DNA of 64,000 nt from Shinisaurus crocodilurus (GCA_021292165.1 CM037876.1:205552200-205616199); one strand, 5' to 3'. Shown: positions 44,950 through 55,779, counted from the stretch's first letter. The notes: generated by a model not told the origin, from the sequence alone. Made by a program: numbers and translations.

Positions 44950-45350
44950 CAGTTTGTGCATATTATTTTATTTAATTTAAAAAAAAATCTATCCTGCCTT
45001 TCAGCATTAATTTTCAGTGCGGTTTAAAAAAGGATACAAATAAAAACAAAACACCCCAATAAAGGAAATCATAATAATAAAACCACACCAAAATACCACA
45101 ATTAAAAGCAGTGCTTTTTTTCTGGAGAAAAAGGTACCGGAACTCTTGGATTACATTTCCTCGGGAGTAGATGGCGATTAAATTGTAATGCAATTAACAG
45201 AAGAAAAGGTGCTGGAACTCAGTTCCGGTGAGTTCCACCAGAAAAAAAGCCCTGATTAAAAGTAGTGTAAGAAGCTGCTCTGACCATTTTAAACTGTGGG
45301 TGCCAGGTGAGCACATATGTCCAACTCCTTCGAGGGAGTTCATTCTTAGC
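44950..45350 (-). mobile_element. LINE 3' end hosting a hAT MITE
   Basis: ATCTATCCTGCCTTTCAGCA...GTGCGGTTTAAAAAAGG is a reversed LINE 3' UTR. It resumes after the MITE with AAGAAGCTGCTCTGACC. Without the MITE and one ATTAAAAG it would be continuous. Confidence 0.5.
45109..45254. mobile_element. hAT-like MITE with perfect 8-bp duplication
   Basis: The ends are CAGTGCTTTTTTTCTGG and CCAGAAAAAAAGCCCTG. The octamer ATTAAAAG occurs at 45101-45108 and again at 45255-45262. CAG...CTG ends and an 8-bp duplication are the hAT signature. 146 bp, non-coding. Confidence 0.88.
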
Positions 45351-45832
45351 TGGTGCAATCAATGAGGTGCACAACTTCTCTAAATATGTCGATCTGCTCC
45401 AGCCTCCAGGTGAGGACCTGGACTGGTGACTGTGGGGGGAGGTTTGACTGTTATTGCATTTCTGAAAAGGACAATGGCATTACCTTGAAAAATAAAACAG
45501 ATTTTTTAAAAAAAAAAATCCTTGAGAGAGCTGACAGGGCATGAGGATTAGGCGAGGCTAGCAAAAGGTTTAGCAGAATATTATTGTTCCAAAGTTGCTC
45601 TAAAAACATGGCAAATGTCACTCTCAGGCTCAGCCAGATCCGAAATATCACTAAAACTAATATCATCTGAAGAAGTGGAGAAAGGGGTAGCATCGCTAAG
45701 AAGATAAATAAAAGAACTTTTCAAAAACCCATGTGCAAGGGGGATACCTCAAGAATATCTGGGTGATCTGAGAAAGAATTGAGCGTGTGCCTGGGGGGGG
45801 GGGGCTGAAGCCTCAGGGCTGGACTGAGGGCC

Positions 45833-46004
45833 ATTGTTCCACCAGTGGAAGGATGCTGCTTGTGGAACGGGACTCCCGCATCCTCTCCTCCTCCACCCTG
45901 CAGCCCCCGCCCCCAATGCCAACCCTCCTGAGCAGATTTGGAGGGGGTGCAGAGGACTGCAGGGGAAGGAGAGGATGCGGAAGTCCTTCCACTGGTGGAA
46001 CAAC
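45833..46004. mobile_element. Hairpin MITE-like element
   Basis: ATTGTTCCACCAGTGGAAGG at the left and CCTTCCACTGGTGGAACAAC at the right are reverse complements. Inner blocks (CCGCATCCTCTCC / GGAGAGGATGCGG) also pair. Both arms lie in a GC-rich patch. Confidence 0.65.
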
Positions 46005-46107
46005 AAATCTGGATCCAATCCATATGTGGTGACTATGTCTTTGATTATTCTGGCATGACACAGACCAATGGAGGAATCTTCAATCACTCCTCCAGGAAGT
46101 TTTATAA

Positions 46108-46133
46108 AATCGTGTGTGTGTGTGTGTGTGTGT
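46108..46133. repeat. (TG)n microsatellite
   Basis: About twelve TG units. Confidence 0.9.
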
Positions 46134-46232
46134 AGGTGGTAAGCAACAATAAACTCTGAAAAGGGCCTTTTCAGTTGTAATGCCTATTTCAAGAATGCTA
46201 CCCTCAAGGAGGTTTATTTGGAAGGCCTCTTT

Positions 46233-46345
46233 AAGAACACACAAAGAACCCTGCTGGGTCAGACCAAAGGCCTACCTAGTCAGTCCAGTCTCCTGTCTCC
46301 CACAGTGGCTGACCAGATGCTTCTTGGGAAGCCTAGAAGCAGGAC
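46233..46345 (+). mobile_element. SINE fragment (CTGCTGGGTCAGACCAAAGG type)
   Basis: CCCTGCTGGGTCAGACCAAA, CCTGTCTCCCACAGTGGC and CAGATGCTTCTTGGGAAGCC mark the same repeat as at 4838-4918. Confidence 0.68.
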
Positions 46346-46783
46346 ATGGTCCTCTCCCACAGTTGCAGTATTCAGAGGCATGCTGGTATTCCAAGACGTG
46401 CCACCTCTGATTCTGGAAGTAGTCTATTCACCCAGGCAATTTACTTTTGGCCCCTCTGCTGGCAGAGTTGCACTGGCAGCGCAGGGATGCTGGTGTGGAG
46501 TTCTGCTGGTGTATCCATGAAGATGCTACGCTGGCAGTTCGCCACCGGCAGAGGCTTATCTTGACATATGCCAGTAGTACGGCTTCCGCCATGACTTGAA
46601 GCCCCATAGCTAGATTGTATCCTTAAGCATTTGTTTATTACCTTAATCTGGCTCATATTATTTTAATGCTGCTCTTGTATTACATTGCATTTATACATAA
46701 TGATGATTCCTTTATCATTATTTTATTGTTATTTTAGCCACTCCGAGAGGGGATATAAATTCTCTGTATCACCATGGTCGTCG

Positions 46784-46784
<1 letters not shown>

Positions 46785-46814
<30 letters not shown>

Positions 46815-46817
46815 TAT
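46785..46817. repeat. (ATC)n microsatellite
   Basis: About ten ATC units at the 3' tail of the minus-strand CR1. Confidence 0.9.
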
Positions 46818-47577
46818 TATTTATATTTATTTATCGCCCATCTGGCCGGCCACCGGCCACCCTGGGCGATGTACATAGAATAAAAACAATAAAATACATT
46901 TAAAACAATATAAAAATTTCAAAATTTTAACCCACCCCATATTCCCGCCTGAACAACCAGGTTTTTAATGAGCGATGGAAGCTCAGCAGAGAGGGGGCAT
47001 GGCGGAGGTTACTCGGGAGAGAGTTCCACAGTACGGGGGCCGCCACAGAAAAGGCCCTCTTCCTCGTCCCCAACAGTCTAGCTGCTCTGGCTGAAGGGAC
47101 AAGGAGAAGGCCATCCGTGGCAGATCTTGTTGAGCGGCCCAATTGGTGTTGCTGGAGACGCTCCTTGAGATAGACTGGACTGGAGCCATATAGGGTTTTA
47201 AAGGTCAAAACCAACACCTTGAATTCAGCTCGGCAAGCAACTGGTAGCCAGTGCAAATCCTTCAGCACTGGCGTGATGTGATGCCGCCGGCGGCTGCCTT
47301 TAACCAGGCGAGCCGCCGCGTTCTGTACCAGCTGTAGCTTCCGAACCGTCTTCAAGGGTAACCCCACGTAGAGCGCATTACAGTAGTCTAGGCGAGAGGA
47401 GACCAAGGCATGAACCACTGATGGGAGCAGGTGATTAGGAAGGTAGGGGCGCAGCTGCCGTATCAGATGGAGTTGATACAGCGCCGCCCGGCTCACAGCC
47501 GCCACCTGAGCCTCCATGGACAGCTGGGAGTCTAGAATGACCCCCAAGCTGCGGACCTGGTCCTTCAGGGGTAGATG
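46818..47577 (-). pseudogene. CR1 LINE, 3' part (split by the copia insertion)
   Basis: One open frame (47547-46927) begins GVILDSQLSMEAQVAAVSR and contains [47 protein letters not shown] and RKRAFSVAAPVLWNSLPSNL. This is the C-terminal part of a CR1-clade reverse transcriptase followed by its 3' UTR (ACCCTGGGCGATG reversed). The frame is uninterrupted for 206 codons, so this copy is younger than the one at 22527. It continues at 52534 once the inserted element and one AGATG are removed. Confidence 0.94.
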
Positions 47578-48120
47578 TGTGAGAGTTGGACTGACCCGGG
47601 TTCAAAAGCTCCCCTAGCCAATGACCCTCAGTCCCAGTCACGCAAGCGGAAGGAGGAGATAACAGCAGTTAATAAAGATTAAAGAGTTCATTTGTAAGAC
47701 CCAATTACATGGGATTAAGGCAATCAATGCATCTCTACTCACTACATCATAGCAGACTCAAAACCTATACCCCAGTGGTAAGGCTAGATGAAGTGAAGTC
47801 CAAGACAATACATGTCGAGACGAACAAGCAGCAGAGAGAGATGAAGAGGAATGACGGAATGTGAGGCTATCAGCAAGTGTGCCAGCTTATATACCCCAGA
47901 CCCTGCACCTATAAATAGGATATTACTCACTCCAGTGTATAACCCATTCATCAACATGTTTACTGCTTCAAACCTGTTCAAGGCTGCTGAGTCACATCAC
48001 CTCGAGACCATGTCTCATGGTCAGAGACCTTGAGTATTTGAACTCAAGAGACACTCACCATGTCAGGTGATAATCCCGATGTCAGGTGGTAATCTCGTTC
48101 TGCCTATGCAAAACCCAACA
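47578..48120 (-). repeat. 3' LTR of the copia element
   Basis: Minus-strand ends TGTTGGG and CTCTCACA. It differs from the 5' LTR at 47689, 47856 and 48113 (partners 52102, 52269 and 52526). Confidence 0.95.
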
Positions 48121-48132
48121 TCCCCCTGCTTT
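48121..48132 (-). promoter_or_regulatory. Polypurine tract of the copia element
   Basis: AAAGCAGGGGGA on the minus strand, immediately before the 3' LTR. Confidence 0.75.
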
Positions 48133-48689
48133 TGCATTTGCGCAGAACGTGGTTATTCACCTCATACAACAGCAACAGCGTTGTTGACATCTGATGCTGT
48201 TCCTTCATCTATGGACTTTGATAAAAAAAACTTCTGCAGGAATTACTTTACCTGCCAGAAATTTGAACCACCATCAAATCACTTCTGATGTATCCCTCCT
48301 TATGACACAGTTTTATTTGCAAACCCAAAACGTTGTGTATTGCTATCTGCCTGCAGCATAGCAATCCTGCCTTGGTTTCCTGAAAAAACTGTAATAGGTT
48401 TTTCACATCAATCCCAGCATCATTTAAACATTTTTAACAATTTAAACTATTTAAACAAATGCAATAACTATTTAAGCTTTACAATAGCATAATAGCACAA
48501 TACATAATACAATGCATTCAGTTCAATTTCAGTTGAACTCTAACCTTTAGATGATTGTTTCTACAAAATCAATCAAAGTATGATTATAAAAATAACAAAC
48601 TTCAGGTGTGTTCTTCTTGTTCTTACTATCACAACCACAACTGGCATTTCTGTGAATCTGTAAGCCACCTGTGCTCTGACTTGTAACTT

Positions 48690-48815
48690 CTTAGTCTGAA
48701 GTGTGATGTTCCTTCCAGATAACACTCAACTCCTTTTCAGAGCTCTCCAAGCATGTCCTGTTGGTCTAACAGTCTGCCCATTACACTGACAGCAATACCT
48801 GGCCTTGTTGCTTGT
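48690..48815 (-). pseudogene. Copia pol remnant, end of reverse transcriptase
   Basis: On the minus strand TRPGIAVSVMGRLLDQ and, after an in-frame TGA, KGVECYLEGTSHFRL. This follows the copia pattern TRPDI..AV..LSR...P..H....KR.L.YL.GT..+GL just before RNase H. Confidence 0.8.
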
Positions 48816-49441
48816 ACAGTAAAGCTCAACAGCCCAATGCTTCTGTGTAGCATTCAAACTGCTTTTCCATCAGCATGTGCTTGAAAATCCTTAATTATTT
48901 GGAGTCTCTCACTGAGTTAACTATCTCCAAATTCTCAATCACATCCATGATATTTCTCTGGTTTGTTGCAGTAAGTTACTGCCCTCTTGGTTCTCTTTCC
49001 CTCAACTTCTATTTACAAACAAACAGTTGATCCACCACCAAGCAGTTTCATTTTCAATGAAATCCCAAACCCTGGATCAATTATATCATATTGCTTTTAT
49101 CTGTCCAGAAAAAACAATAGATCACCCATCTAAACAAGGTACATACCATCTATGTCCCTGTTCCTTCTGCTTAACAAAAAAACATTGATCTGCCTCTCTG
49201 TGCAAATCTCAAGTCAACAATGTTTGAGTTCAAAACAGAATTCCAGCCTCCAGCTGATTCTAACTTTTCCTAAAGAAAATCTCACAGACAGTTTTCCAAA
49301 GACTTCCTCTCATTTAAAATGCTTATGTTCCAATATTTCCCTGTGAAATATTTATACATCTTTACATTCTTAAACATCAGTCTAACTGTTTCCAAAGCAA
49401 ATTGTTGTTGCACTCACTCATGATTATCCAGCTCCTTTTAC

Positions 49442-49625
49442 TGAGCAAAAATCACAAGCAACCAATCTTGCTATTTGTCATATAACCTTTTTCAATCTGG
49501 TTAGTTTTCACTTAAAAATCTATCTGGTAACAATGAGTTCCATGAACTGCTGTTCGTTTCACCCAGCTTCCATGTTTTGTTCTTTATCCAAAGAATTCAA
49601 CTCAGCTTGCATAGCCTGAAGCTAT
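49442..49625 (-). pseudogene. Copia pol remnant, start of reverse transcriptase
   Basis: On the minus strand the readings AMQAELNSLDKEQNMEAG, then IFK.KLTRLKKVI and IARLVACDFCS follow the copia order (AM..E..SL..N.TWEL, W.FK.K....G....KARLVARGF.Q). Stops fall between them. Confidence 0.72.
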
Positions 49626-51974
49626 GGTTCAGCTTCCTTAACAGACAATTTTTCACCTCTTTGAAATTTTGAAGTTTCAAATGGCTTTTCCTGCAAATTC
49701 ATCCTGATATCTCACAGGTTGTTTGACTCACCTGTTCCTTATCTCATCAGTTATCAGGTTTCTGTTCCAGTAAATTTGCACCAATGATGAACAATCATTT
49801 GTTTAGTCTCCACTAAACCAAATGTGTATCAGAGTTGTCAAATTTACCTGACTGTCTTTCAGCAAATGCTTTTCTATTCTGACTCTGACCTTGATGCATC
49901 TCCTGCATTAACAGAATTAATTTTGAAAAATGATCTCACCTTTTCATTCAGCATTATACTAAACACTTCTAGATAATCTCACTATCCAAGTGTTATTCAT
50001 GTAAAACACAATATTCTCATTTCTAGAAAAATCTCATGTAAGCTCCCTTACAGATTTCTTCTAACTTTGAGGTGTATGTACCTACATATCAGATCCAAGA
50101 TCCTGAAATGTTTCTCCAGAAGATTCTTCCTTCTACACTACTTTCTATAAGGTGTACAGTTCAATCACACAGAACTAAAACTTCTATCATGTACATAATC
50201 AAAACATTTAAGAGCTTCTACCCAAACCTCATTATCCAAATTATTATCACCTCTTCTGAGTGTTTGTTTACTCTTCTACACAATCCATGTGTTCAATATC
50301 ACATCCTGTTAGAAAGTCATGAAAACATGCACTGAATTGAACTTCCCCATATCTGAAAAGAAATAGGTAACATGGGTAATATGCTTGTTTCCCACCCAAG
50401 CACAAAACACCTTGACTTTGTTCAAAACTCCAGCTTTCTATCTAACATGTACACAACCTGTACTTCGTGTATTGATCAATTGACATCATGAAATAACGTG
50501 CCTTTCTTCTAAAAACCATCAGAGTATCCACAAGATTACCAAGAACAAATTTAAATGAAATGAACTGTTTTTTCAGCTTGCCTTCCAGTTTACCTGTTGA
50601 AGCTAGCATCCCTTGTTTATGTGCACAAAATTACCTTTCATGTGAAAATTACAATTTCCAAATGCTTTCCCCACCACACAGTTTGCATTTTCTTTCACAA
50701 GCCTGTGAATCTAAATGATCAAACAATCATGTGATATGCATGCATGTACATGTCATACATATAAGCATTTAACCTTTTATAGTTGCATCAGTATAACTCT
50801 CCATTTCTTTATTACACCATTACAGTATGAAAGAAATAATCCATCTCTTAGCTTTGCCATATAAACATACCTACTTATTCTGTATTTTACATTTTGCTAC
50901 AGAAAAATCCACAATATACTCAAGTCATATATACATTCAGTACATTTCCTGACATTTCAAGGCATATATTACACTTTCTTGAGTCCAAGTTATCCAAACT
51001 TTCAAGAAATACAGTTCCAAAAACATGACTGTTAAACTCCTGACCATTTGCATAGTCCTCTTCCTGTTTATTTATGTCCAACACAGAAAGCTTCGTTTAA
51101 ACAATCCACTGTTTCTGCTTACAACAAAATAATGTCCATTTTGTTATGTCCTGGGTTAAAACACAAAGTTTTTTTCTTCAGCAGCACCCCTGCTGATTTC
51201 AAGCTCCTTTCTTCTGTGATCCCACATGAAGAAAATGAAGAACAGCTTCACATTTTAAGCACAGCTTTCTCTGTTCAAAACTGTCGCGCTGTTTTTCTCT
51301 GCTGTTTCAAAACCACGCCTCCGCTGGTTTGATACAGCCTCCGCTGTAGTATCAGGTTTCCCGAGATACGTTTGTCACACGTGACCTTGCTTTGCTGCGA
51401 CATGACGCTCCAGACGCTTTACCCACGTCAGACGTAATCCACGCATTTGTAATCCAAGCCACTTGTTGATACAATGCAAAAGATAGCTGACCCACTGCTG
51501 TGTGAAGAAAGCAAACTGTAAAAGAAATATGATCCTCCTGCTGTAGCCTTGATGAGTAGACACACAGAGCCTCCTGAAGATTATTTCCTTGCCCGATACA
51601 GCTCCTTGACAATCACTCCAGCAAGCTGTGGAAAACAAATCCTTGTGTCCAGCGTTGTTCACTGTTCAGCCTAGTAGCTGCCCGAACTGGCACCCACGTT
51701 CACAGTCTGTAGCCTTGGATTTTGCCAAGCCTGGCACCTCCGTTTCAGCTGCTTTTAAAACGAAAAATCCTCCGTCTCTCTGTCTGCATTCTTCAGCTGC
51801 ATTCCAAGCTGCTGTTATCAGCACCAGCTTTAGCAACATCCATCGCCTTTCCGGTTTATTTACAAACCGTTCTTACAAATAGTAAACAAATTTCTTTAAC
51901 TCTATAACTGCCGAATTTCCACGAACTGCGTCTCTGTGGCTTATCTGCCCATCAGATAACCATCAGATCGTAAT

Positions 51975-51988
51975 CTGGGCCCATAACC
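51975..51988 (-). promoter_or_regulatory. Primer binding site, initiator tRNA-Met half-molecule
   Basis: GGTTATGGGCCCAG on the minus strand, two bases after the 5' LTR. It is complementary to the anticodon stem-loop of initiator tRNA-Met (CTGGGCCCATAACC), the same priming site used by Drosophila copia. Confidence 0.93.
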
Positions 51989-51990
51989 GA

Positions 51991-52533
51991 TGTGAGAGTT
52001 GGACTGACCCGGGTTCAAAAGCTCCCCTAGCCAATGACCCTCAGTCCCAGTCACGCAAGCGGAAGGAGGAGATAACAGCAGTTAATAAAGATTAAAGAGT
52101 TTATTTGTAAGACCCAATTACATGGGATTAAGGCAATCAATGCATCTCTACTCACTACATCATAGCAGACTCAAAACCTATACCCCAGTGGTAAGGCTAG
52201 ATGAAGTGAAGTCCAAGACAATACATGTCGAGACGAACAAGCAGCAGAGAGAGATGAAGAGGAATGACAGAATGTGAGGCTATCAGCAAGTGTGCCAGCT
52301 TATATACCCCAGACCCTGCACCTATAAATAGGATATTACTCACTCCAGTGTATAACCCATTCATCAACATGTTTACTGCTTCAAACCTGTTCAAGGCTGC
52401 TGAGTCACATCACCTCGAGACCATGTCTCATGGTCAGAGACCTTGAGTATTTGAACTCAAGAGACACTCACCATGTCAGGTGATAATCCCGATGTCAGGT
52501 GGTAATCTCGTTCTGCCTATGCAAACCCCAACA
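51991..52533 (-). repeat. 5' LTR of the copia element
   Basis: The minus strand has TATA-type GGTATATAAGC (about 52303-52313) and an AATAAA in CAAATAAACTC (about 52100), so promoter and polyadenylation signals are both present and identically placed in the two LTRs. A CTCATGGTC/GACCATGAG-rich palindromic patch lies in U3. Confidence 0.95.
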
Positions 52534-53577
52534 AGATGTACCCCATTCAGCACCAGGTCAGCATCCCCTAACCTCCCCTTGTCCCCCACCAGAAGTACCT
52601 CGGTCTTGTCGGGGTTCAGTTCCAGCATGTTCCTTCCCATCCAGCCAGCCACTGCCTCCAGGCACTTGGACAGGGTCTCAACGGCCAACCTCGGTGAGGA
52701 CTTGAAACAGAGGTAGAGCTGCGTGTCATCCGCATACTGATGACACCGCACCCCAAACCTCCTGATGATAGCTCCCAGCAGCTTGAGGTAGATGTTGAAT
52801 AACATCGGGGAGAGGATGGAACCCTGCGGCACTCCACAAGTGAGCAGCCGAGGGTCCGAAGCCTCCTCCCCGAGAACTACCCTCTGGTACCTTCCAGAGA
52901 GGAAGGACCAGAACCACTGCAATACAGTGCCTCCCAAGCCCAACCCCTCCAGGCGGTCCAGGAGGATACCGTGGTCAACGGTATCAAAAGCCGCCGAGAG
53001 ATCGAGGAGGACTAGAAAGGAGCATTCGCCCCTATCCAAAGCCCTCCTCATATCATCCACCAAGGCGACCAAGGCCGTCTCTGTCCCATGTCCAGACCTG
53101 AAGCCCGACTGGCATGGATCTAAATAATCGGCTTCATCCAAGTGTGCCTTCAACTGAGCACCCACCATCCGCTCGATCACCTTGCCCAGAAATGGTAAAT
53201 TGGAGACTGGGCAAAAGTTGTTTAAATCCTGGGGATCCAAGGAGGGCTTCTTTAGAAGCGGTCTTATTACTGCCTTCTTGAGGGCTGATGGCATCACTCC
53301 CTCCTCGAGGAGGCATTCACCACCGCCTTGATCCCCTCACCCAGTCTCTCCCTGCAGCTCATGATGAGCCAGGATGGGCAAGGATCAAGCAAGCAGGTGG
53401 TCGGCCTCACAGATGAAAGCACCTTGTCCACTTCATCAGAAGGAAGCAGCCGGAACCTATCCCACAAAACCGGTCTGCCATTGGCCTCCTCCCGCTCACT
53501 CCCTGTGTCCACGACGCACGATATCCCACTCCTAATCCGATCGATTTTATCTGCGAAGTGCATCATCATCATCATCT
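52534..53577 (-). pseudogene. CR1 LINE, reverse transcriptase core (5' part)
   Basis: The frame from 53297 carries, in order, NLPFLGKVIERMV, DPCQSGFRSGHGTETALVAL, VLLDLSAAFDTVDHGILLDR, CGVPQGSILSPMLFNIY, the catalytic box HQYADDTQLYL and LNPDKTEVLLVGDKGR. An upstream frame (to 53577) ends in a single frameshift near 53297 and includes FADKIDRIRSGI and PTTCLLDPCPSWL, the linker of CR1 ORF2. All key catalytic residues are intact. The copy is 5'-truncated at a (CAT)n tract (53562-53576). The endonuclease and ORF1 are absent. Confidence 0.95.
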
Positions 53578-53599
53578 GTCTATGACTTATTGCAACATT

Positions 53600-54224
53600 A
53601 AAACAAAACATTAGCATAACAAAAATATCCCCTAGTCATGGTTTGGCCATCTCAAGAACAAATATTTGAATCCACCCATCATCTCAGGTTGACTTTGAAC
53701 AGATTCGGACAAACAGGGTTGTTCTTTCTCCAATGAGCATTGCCACTGCCAAATTGTATGATCATCAAGTATATGAATTAAATAGCGTTGTAAGAACAGG
53801 GTTTGGGCAGGAGAGGGTTAATGGGGTTGGAATTACTGCAAAGGTTCCATAATAGTCTGTGGCAAAGCCAGTAGGCACATCATCTGTTAGGGAAAGTACA
53901 GGTAATTGGCCTAGAAAAGCTAGGAGATGGTCTGAGAAGATGACTCATCCTGACCACCACCACCCTCCAGCCAGAGGGAAGGGGCAAGCTAGGTGTGAGG
54001 GAAAGAACAACAGAATATTTGGAGATACAAGCTGCAGTTCTGAAAGAGGAAGACAGAGAGCTGAGTTTTGGGGTGCTGTAAGCTAACAGCATCTTTGTGG
54101 GGGGGCTGGCTGCCTCTCTCTGGAGATCTGATGCAGGGCAGTGGATTTGTATGACTGTTGAAGCTGTGCCTCCACCTGTGCTCAACCTGTATATCTGCAA
54201 ATAAACTTGAATATTACAAAAAGG
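53600..54224 (+). other. Possible LTR remnant before a MITE
   Basis: The stretch from about 53790 ends CTGTATATCTGCAAATAAAC TTGAATATTACAAA, with an AATAAA and AG-rich body, like the R/U5 part of a retroviral LTR. Boundaries and partner LTR were not found. Confidence 0.25.
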
Positions 54225-54366
54225 CAGGGGTAGGCAACCTGGTACACGCACACCCCAGATGTTTTGGACTATAACTCCCAACAGCTCCAGCCAGCATGGC
54301 CAATGGTCAGTGATGATGGGAGTTGTAATCCAAAACATCTGGAGGGCACTGGGTTGCCTACCCCTG
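54225..54366. mobile_element. Palindromic MITE with CAGGGGTAGGCAACC ends
   Basis: The ends CAGGGGTAGGCAACCTGG and GGTTGCCTACCCCTG are perfect inverted repeats and the interior is the ACTATAACTCCCAACAGC family palindrome. The ends look hAT-like. The flanking octamers (CAAAAAGG, CAATGAAC) match poorly. Confidence 0.75.
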
Positions 54367-54434
54367 CAATGAACCTCACGCAACCTCTTTCCAAACCTAG
54401 GTGAAGCCCTGAAACCCTGAAGCCCTGGAACCCC

Positions 54435-54475
54435 GGTTGCCGGCCAGATGGGCGATTAATAAATGTAAATAATAA
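54435..54475 (+). mobile_element. CR1 3' tail scrap
   Basis: TTGCCGGCCAGATGGGCGAT TAATAAATG equals the last 30 bp of the CR1 at 23340-23393. Confidence 0.7.
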
Positions 54476-54654
54476 TAAACTTCTCACTGCTTGGAGAAGT
54501 GAGTCTAACCATAAAATAAAAAATGAGATTCTTTTGAGGACATTCATCAAGTAACCGCCACTGGCTATAGTAGTAAGATTCGCACCGTTCTTTTCTAAAA
54601 CTGTTGCCTATACAAGGGTGTAGACTTCTCAATTTCCGGGGGGGGGGGCATGGG

Positions 54655-54784
54655 GTTAAACAGCGGGTTGCCTGGAGGGGGCTTTGCCAATTCTGGGAAA
54701 TCCTGTGGGGCTTGAGCCTCGCTGCCGCCCCCCGTAGTTTACATCCCTGTTCTCTCCCCCTCTTTCCTACACACTTTCTTCCAC

Positions 54785-54824
<40 letters not shown>

Positions 54825-54945
54825 AGGTAATTTAGATTGCCCCCCAAACACGTAGCAGCTGGTTGTCCGGAGGGGGCTTTGCCGATTCTGGGAAATCCGG
54901 GGGGGGGGCTTGAGCCCACCCCTGTAATTCACACCCCTGTGCCTA
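54655..54945. repeat. Two direct repeats around a (CT)n tract
   Basis: GGAGGGGGCTTTGCCAATTC TGGGAAATCC occurs at about 54675 and, with two changes, at about 54870. Each is followed by GGGGCTTGAGCC. A (CT)n run (54789-54822) lies between. Confidence 0.7.
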
Positions 54946-55265
54946 TATGCTGGTGGCCTCTTGCCTAGACTACAATAACCTCCTCCTCATTGGCCTCTGC
55001 TAATCTCTCCTCAAGGTCTTCCACTGGGTCTCTGCCATGCTCCATCAACACCCCCCTCAAGTTTCTAGTGCTTCTGGCTATTAAAATTCTTCACTGTCTG
55101 CCTTTGATTGCTTCTCCCTTTATACCCTACATCGTTCCTGACTCCACCCCATTCTGCACAAGCTCATTTATAGTTGTCCCTGTTTCCTGTCCTCATCTCT
55201 GTGGCTCTTCTTTCTGGTCAGAACAGCCTTGCCCTTTCTCTGCAAGGGACAGGAGCTCACAGGTT
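54946..55265 (+). mobile_element. Degraded LINE fragment
   Basis: TGGTGGCCTCTTGCCTAGAC reads LVASCLDYNNLLLIGL, close to the [15 protein letters not shown] block of L2/CR1 reverse transcriptases. The rest drifts out of frame. TCTGGTCAGAACAGCC near the end corresponds to the LWNSLP region. Confidence 0.5.
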
Positions 55266-55779
55266 GACATATTTAAGGTGCTCTGCCTGGTGTGGGCCTA
55301 GTAGGGCTGCAGACCAATGAGGTCATTTCAGCTACCACAACATAGGAAAATTTTGAGCCAGTGTTTGGTAATACAAAAGTGGCCAATTGTGCCTGATAAC
55401 ATGCAGTTACAATGTGCTCCATATTGCTTCTTTCTTACAATATTGTTTCTTCCTTGTGAATCATCATTAGAAGTGGCCCTCCATGAGATAGCAACTGGGG
55501 AACTGTTTATTTCTGAAATTGGCAGAGAAAGAATCTTGCAGCATCTGTCAAGGAGCAAGATCCTGATCAGTGCTCAGTGTTGAGATGCATGAGGGGGGTT
55601 CTCCAATCTCTGTAATGAAGATGAGCAGCCGGGGGGGGGGGGGAGTATGTGCACAGAAGAGAAAATGGAGCAGCAGCAGCACCAAGAAAAAGTATTGTGG
55701 GGGGGGGGGGTTCAGAAAGGGCAAAGTGAATTTCCGTCAGTCAGTCATTTAAAAAGTTTCCCTCCCTTTTCACCCCCTC

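Larger units (their letters stand above)
47578..52533 (-). mobile_element. Ty1/copia LTR retrotransposon, 4,956 bp, nested in CR1
   Basis: A complete insertion in minus orientation with two 543-bp LTRs and a 5-bp AGATG duplication at 47573-47577 and 52534-52538. The same CR1 site in the copy at 22610 has a single AGATG, which confirms the insertion. The primer site matches initiator tRNA-Met cut in its anticodon arm, as in Drosophila copia. The 3.87-kb interior is A-rich on the minus strand and carries scattered copia pol remnants in broken frames. No frame exceeds about 100 codons. The LTRs differ at only 3 of 543 positions. It cannot encode its own proteins. Confidence 0.95.

Noticed and set aside
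52792..53127. A 111-codon plus-strand open frame
   Set aside because: Antisense shadow of the CR1 reverse transcriptase.
54456..54932. 158-codon frame with an Arg-Glu repeat
   Set aside because: The repeat is the (CT)n microsatellite read in antisense.
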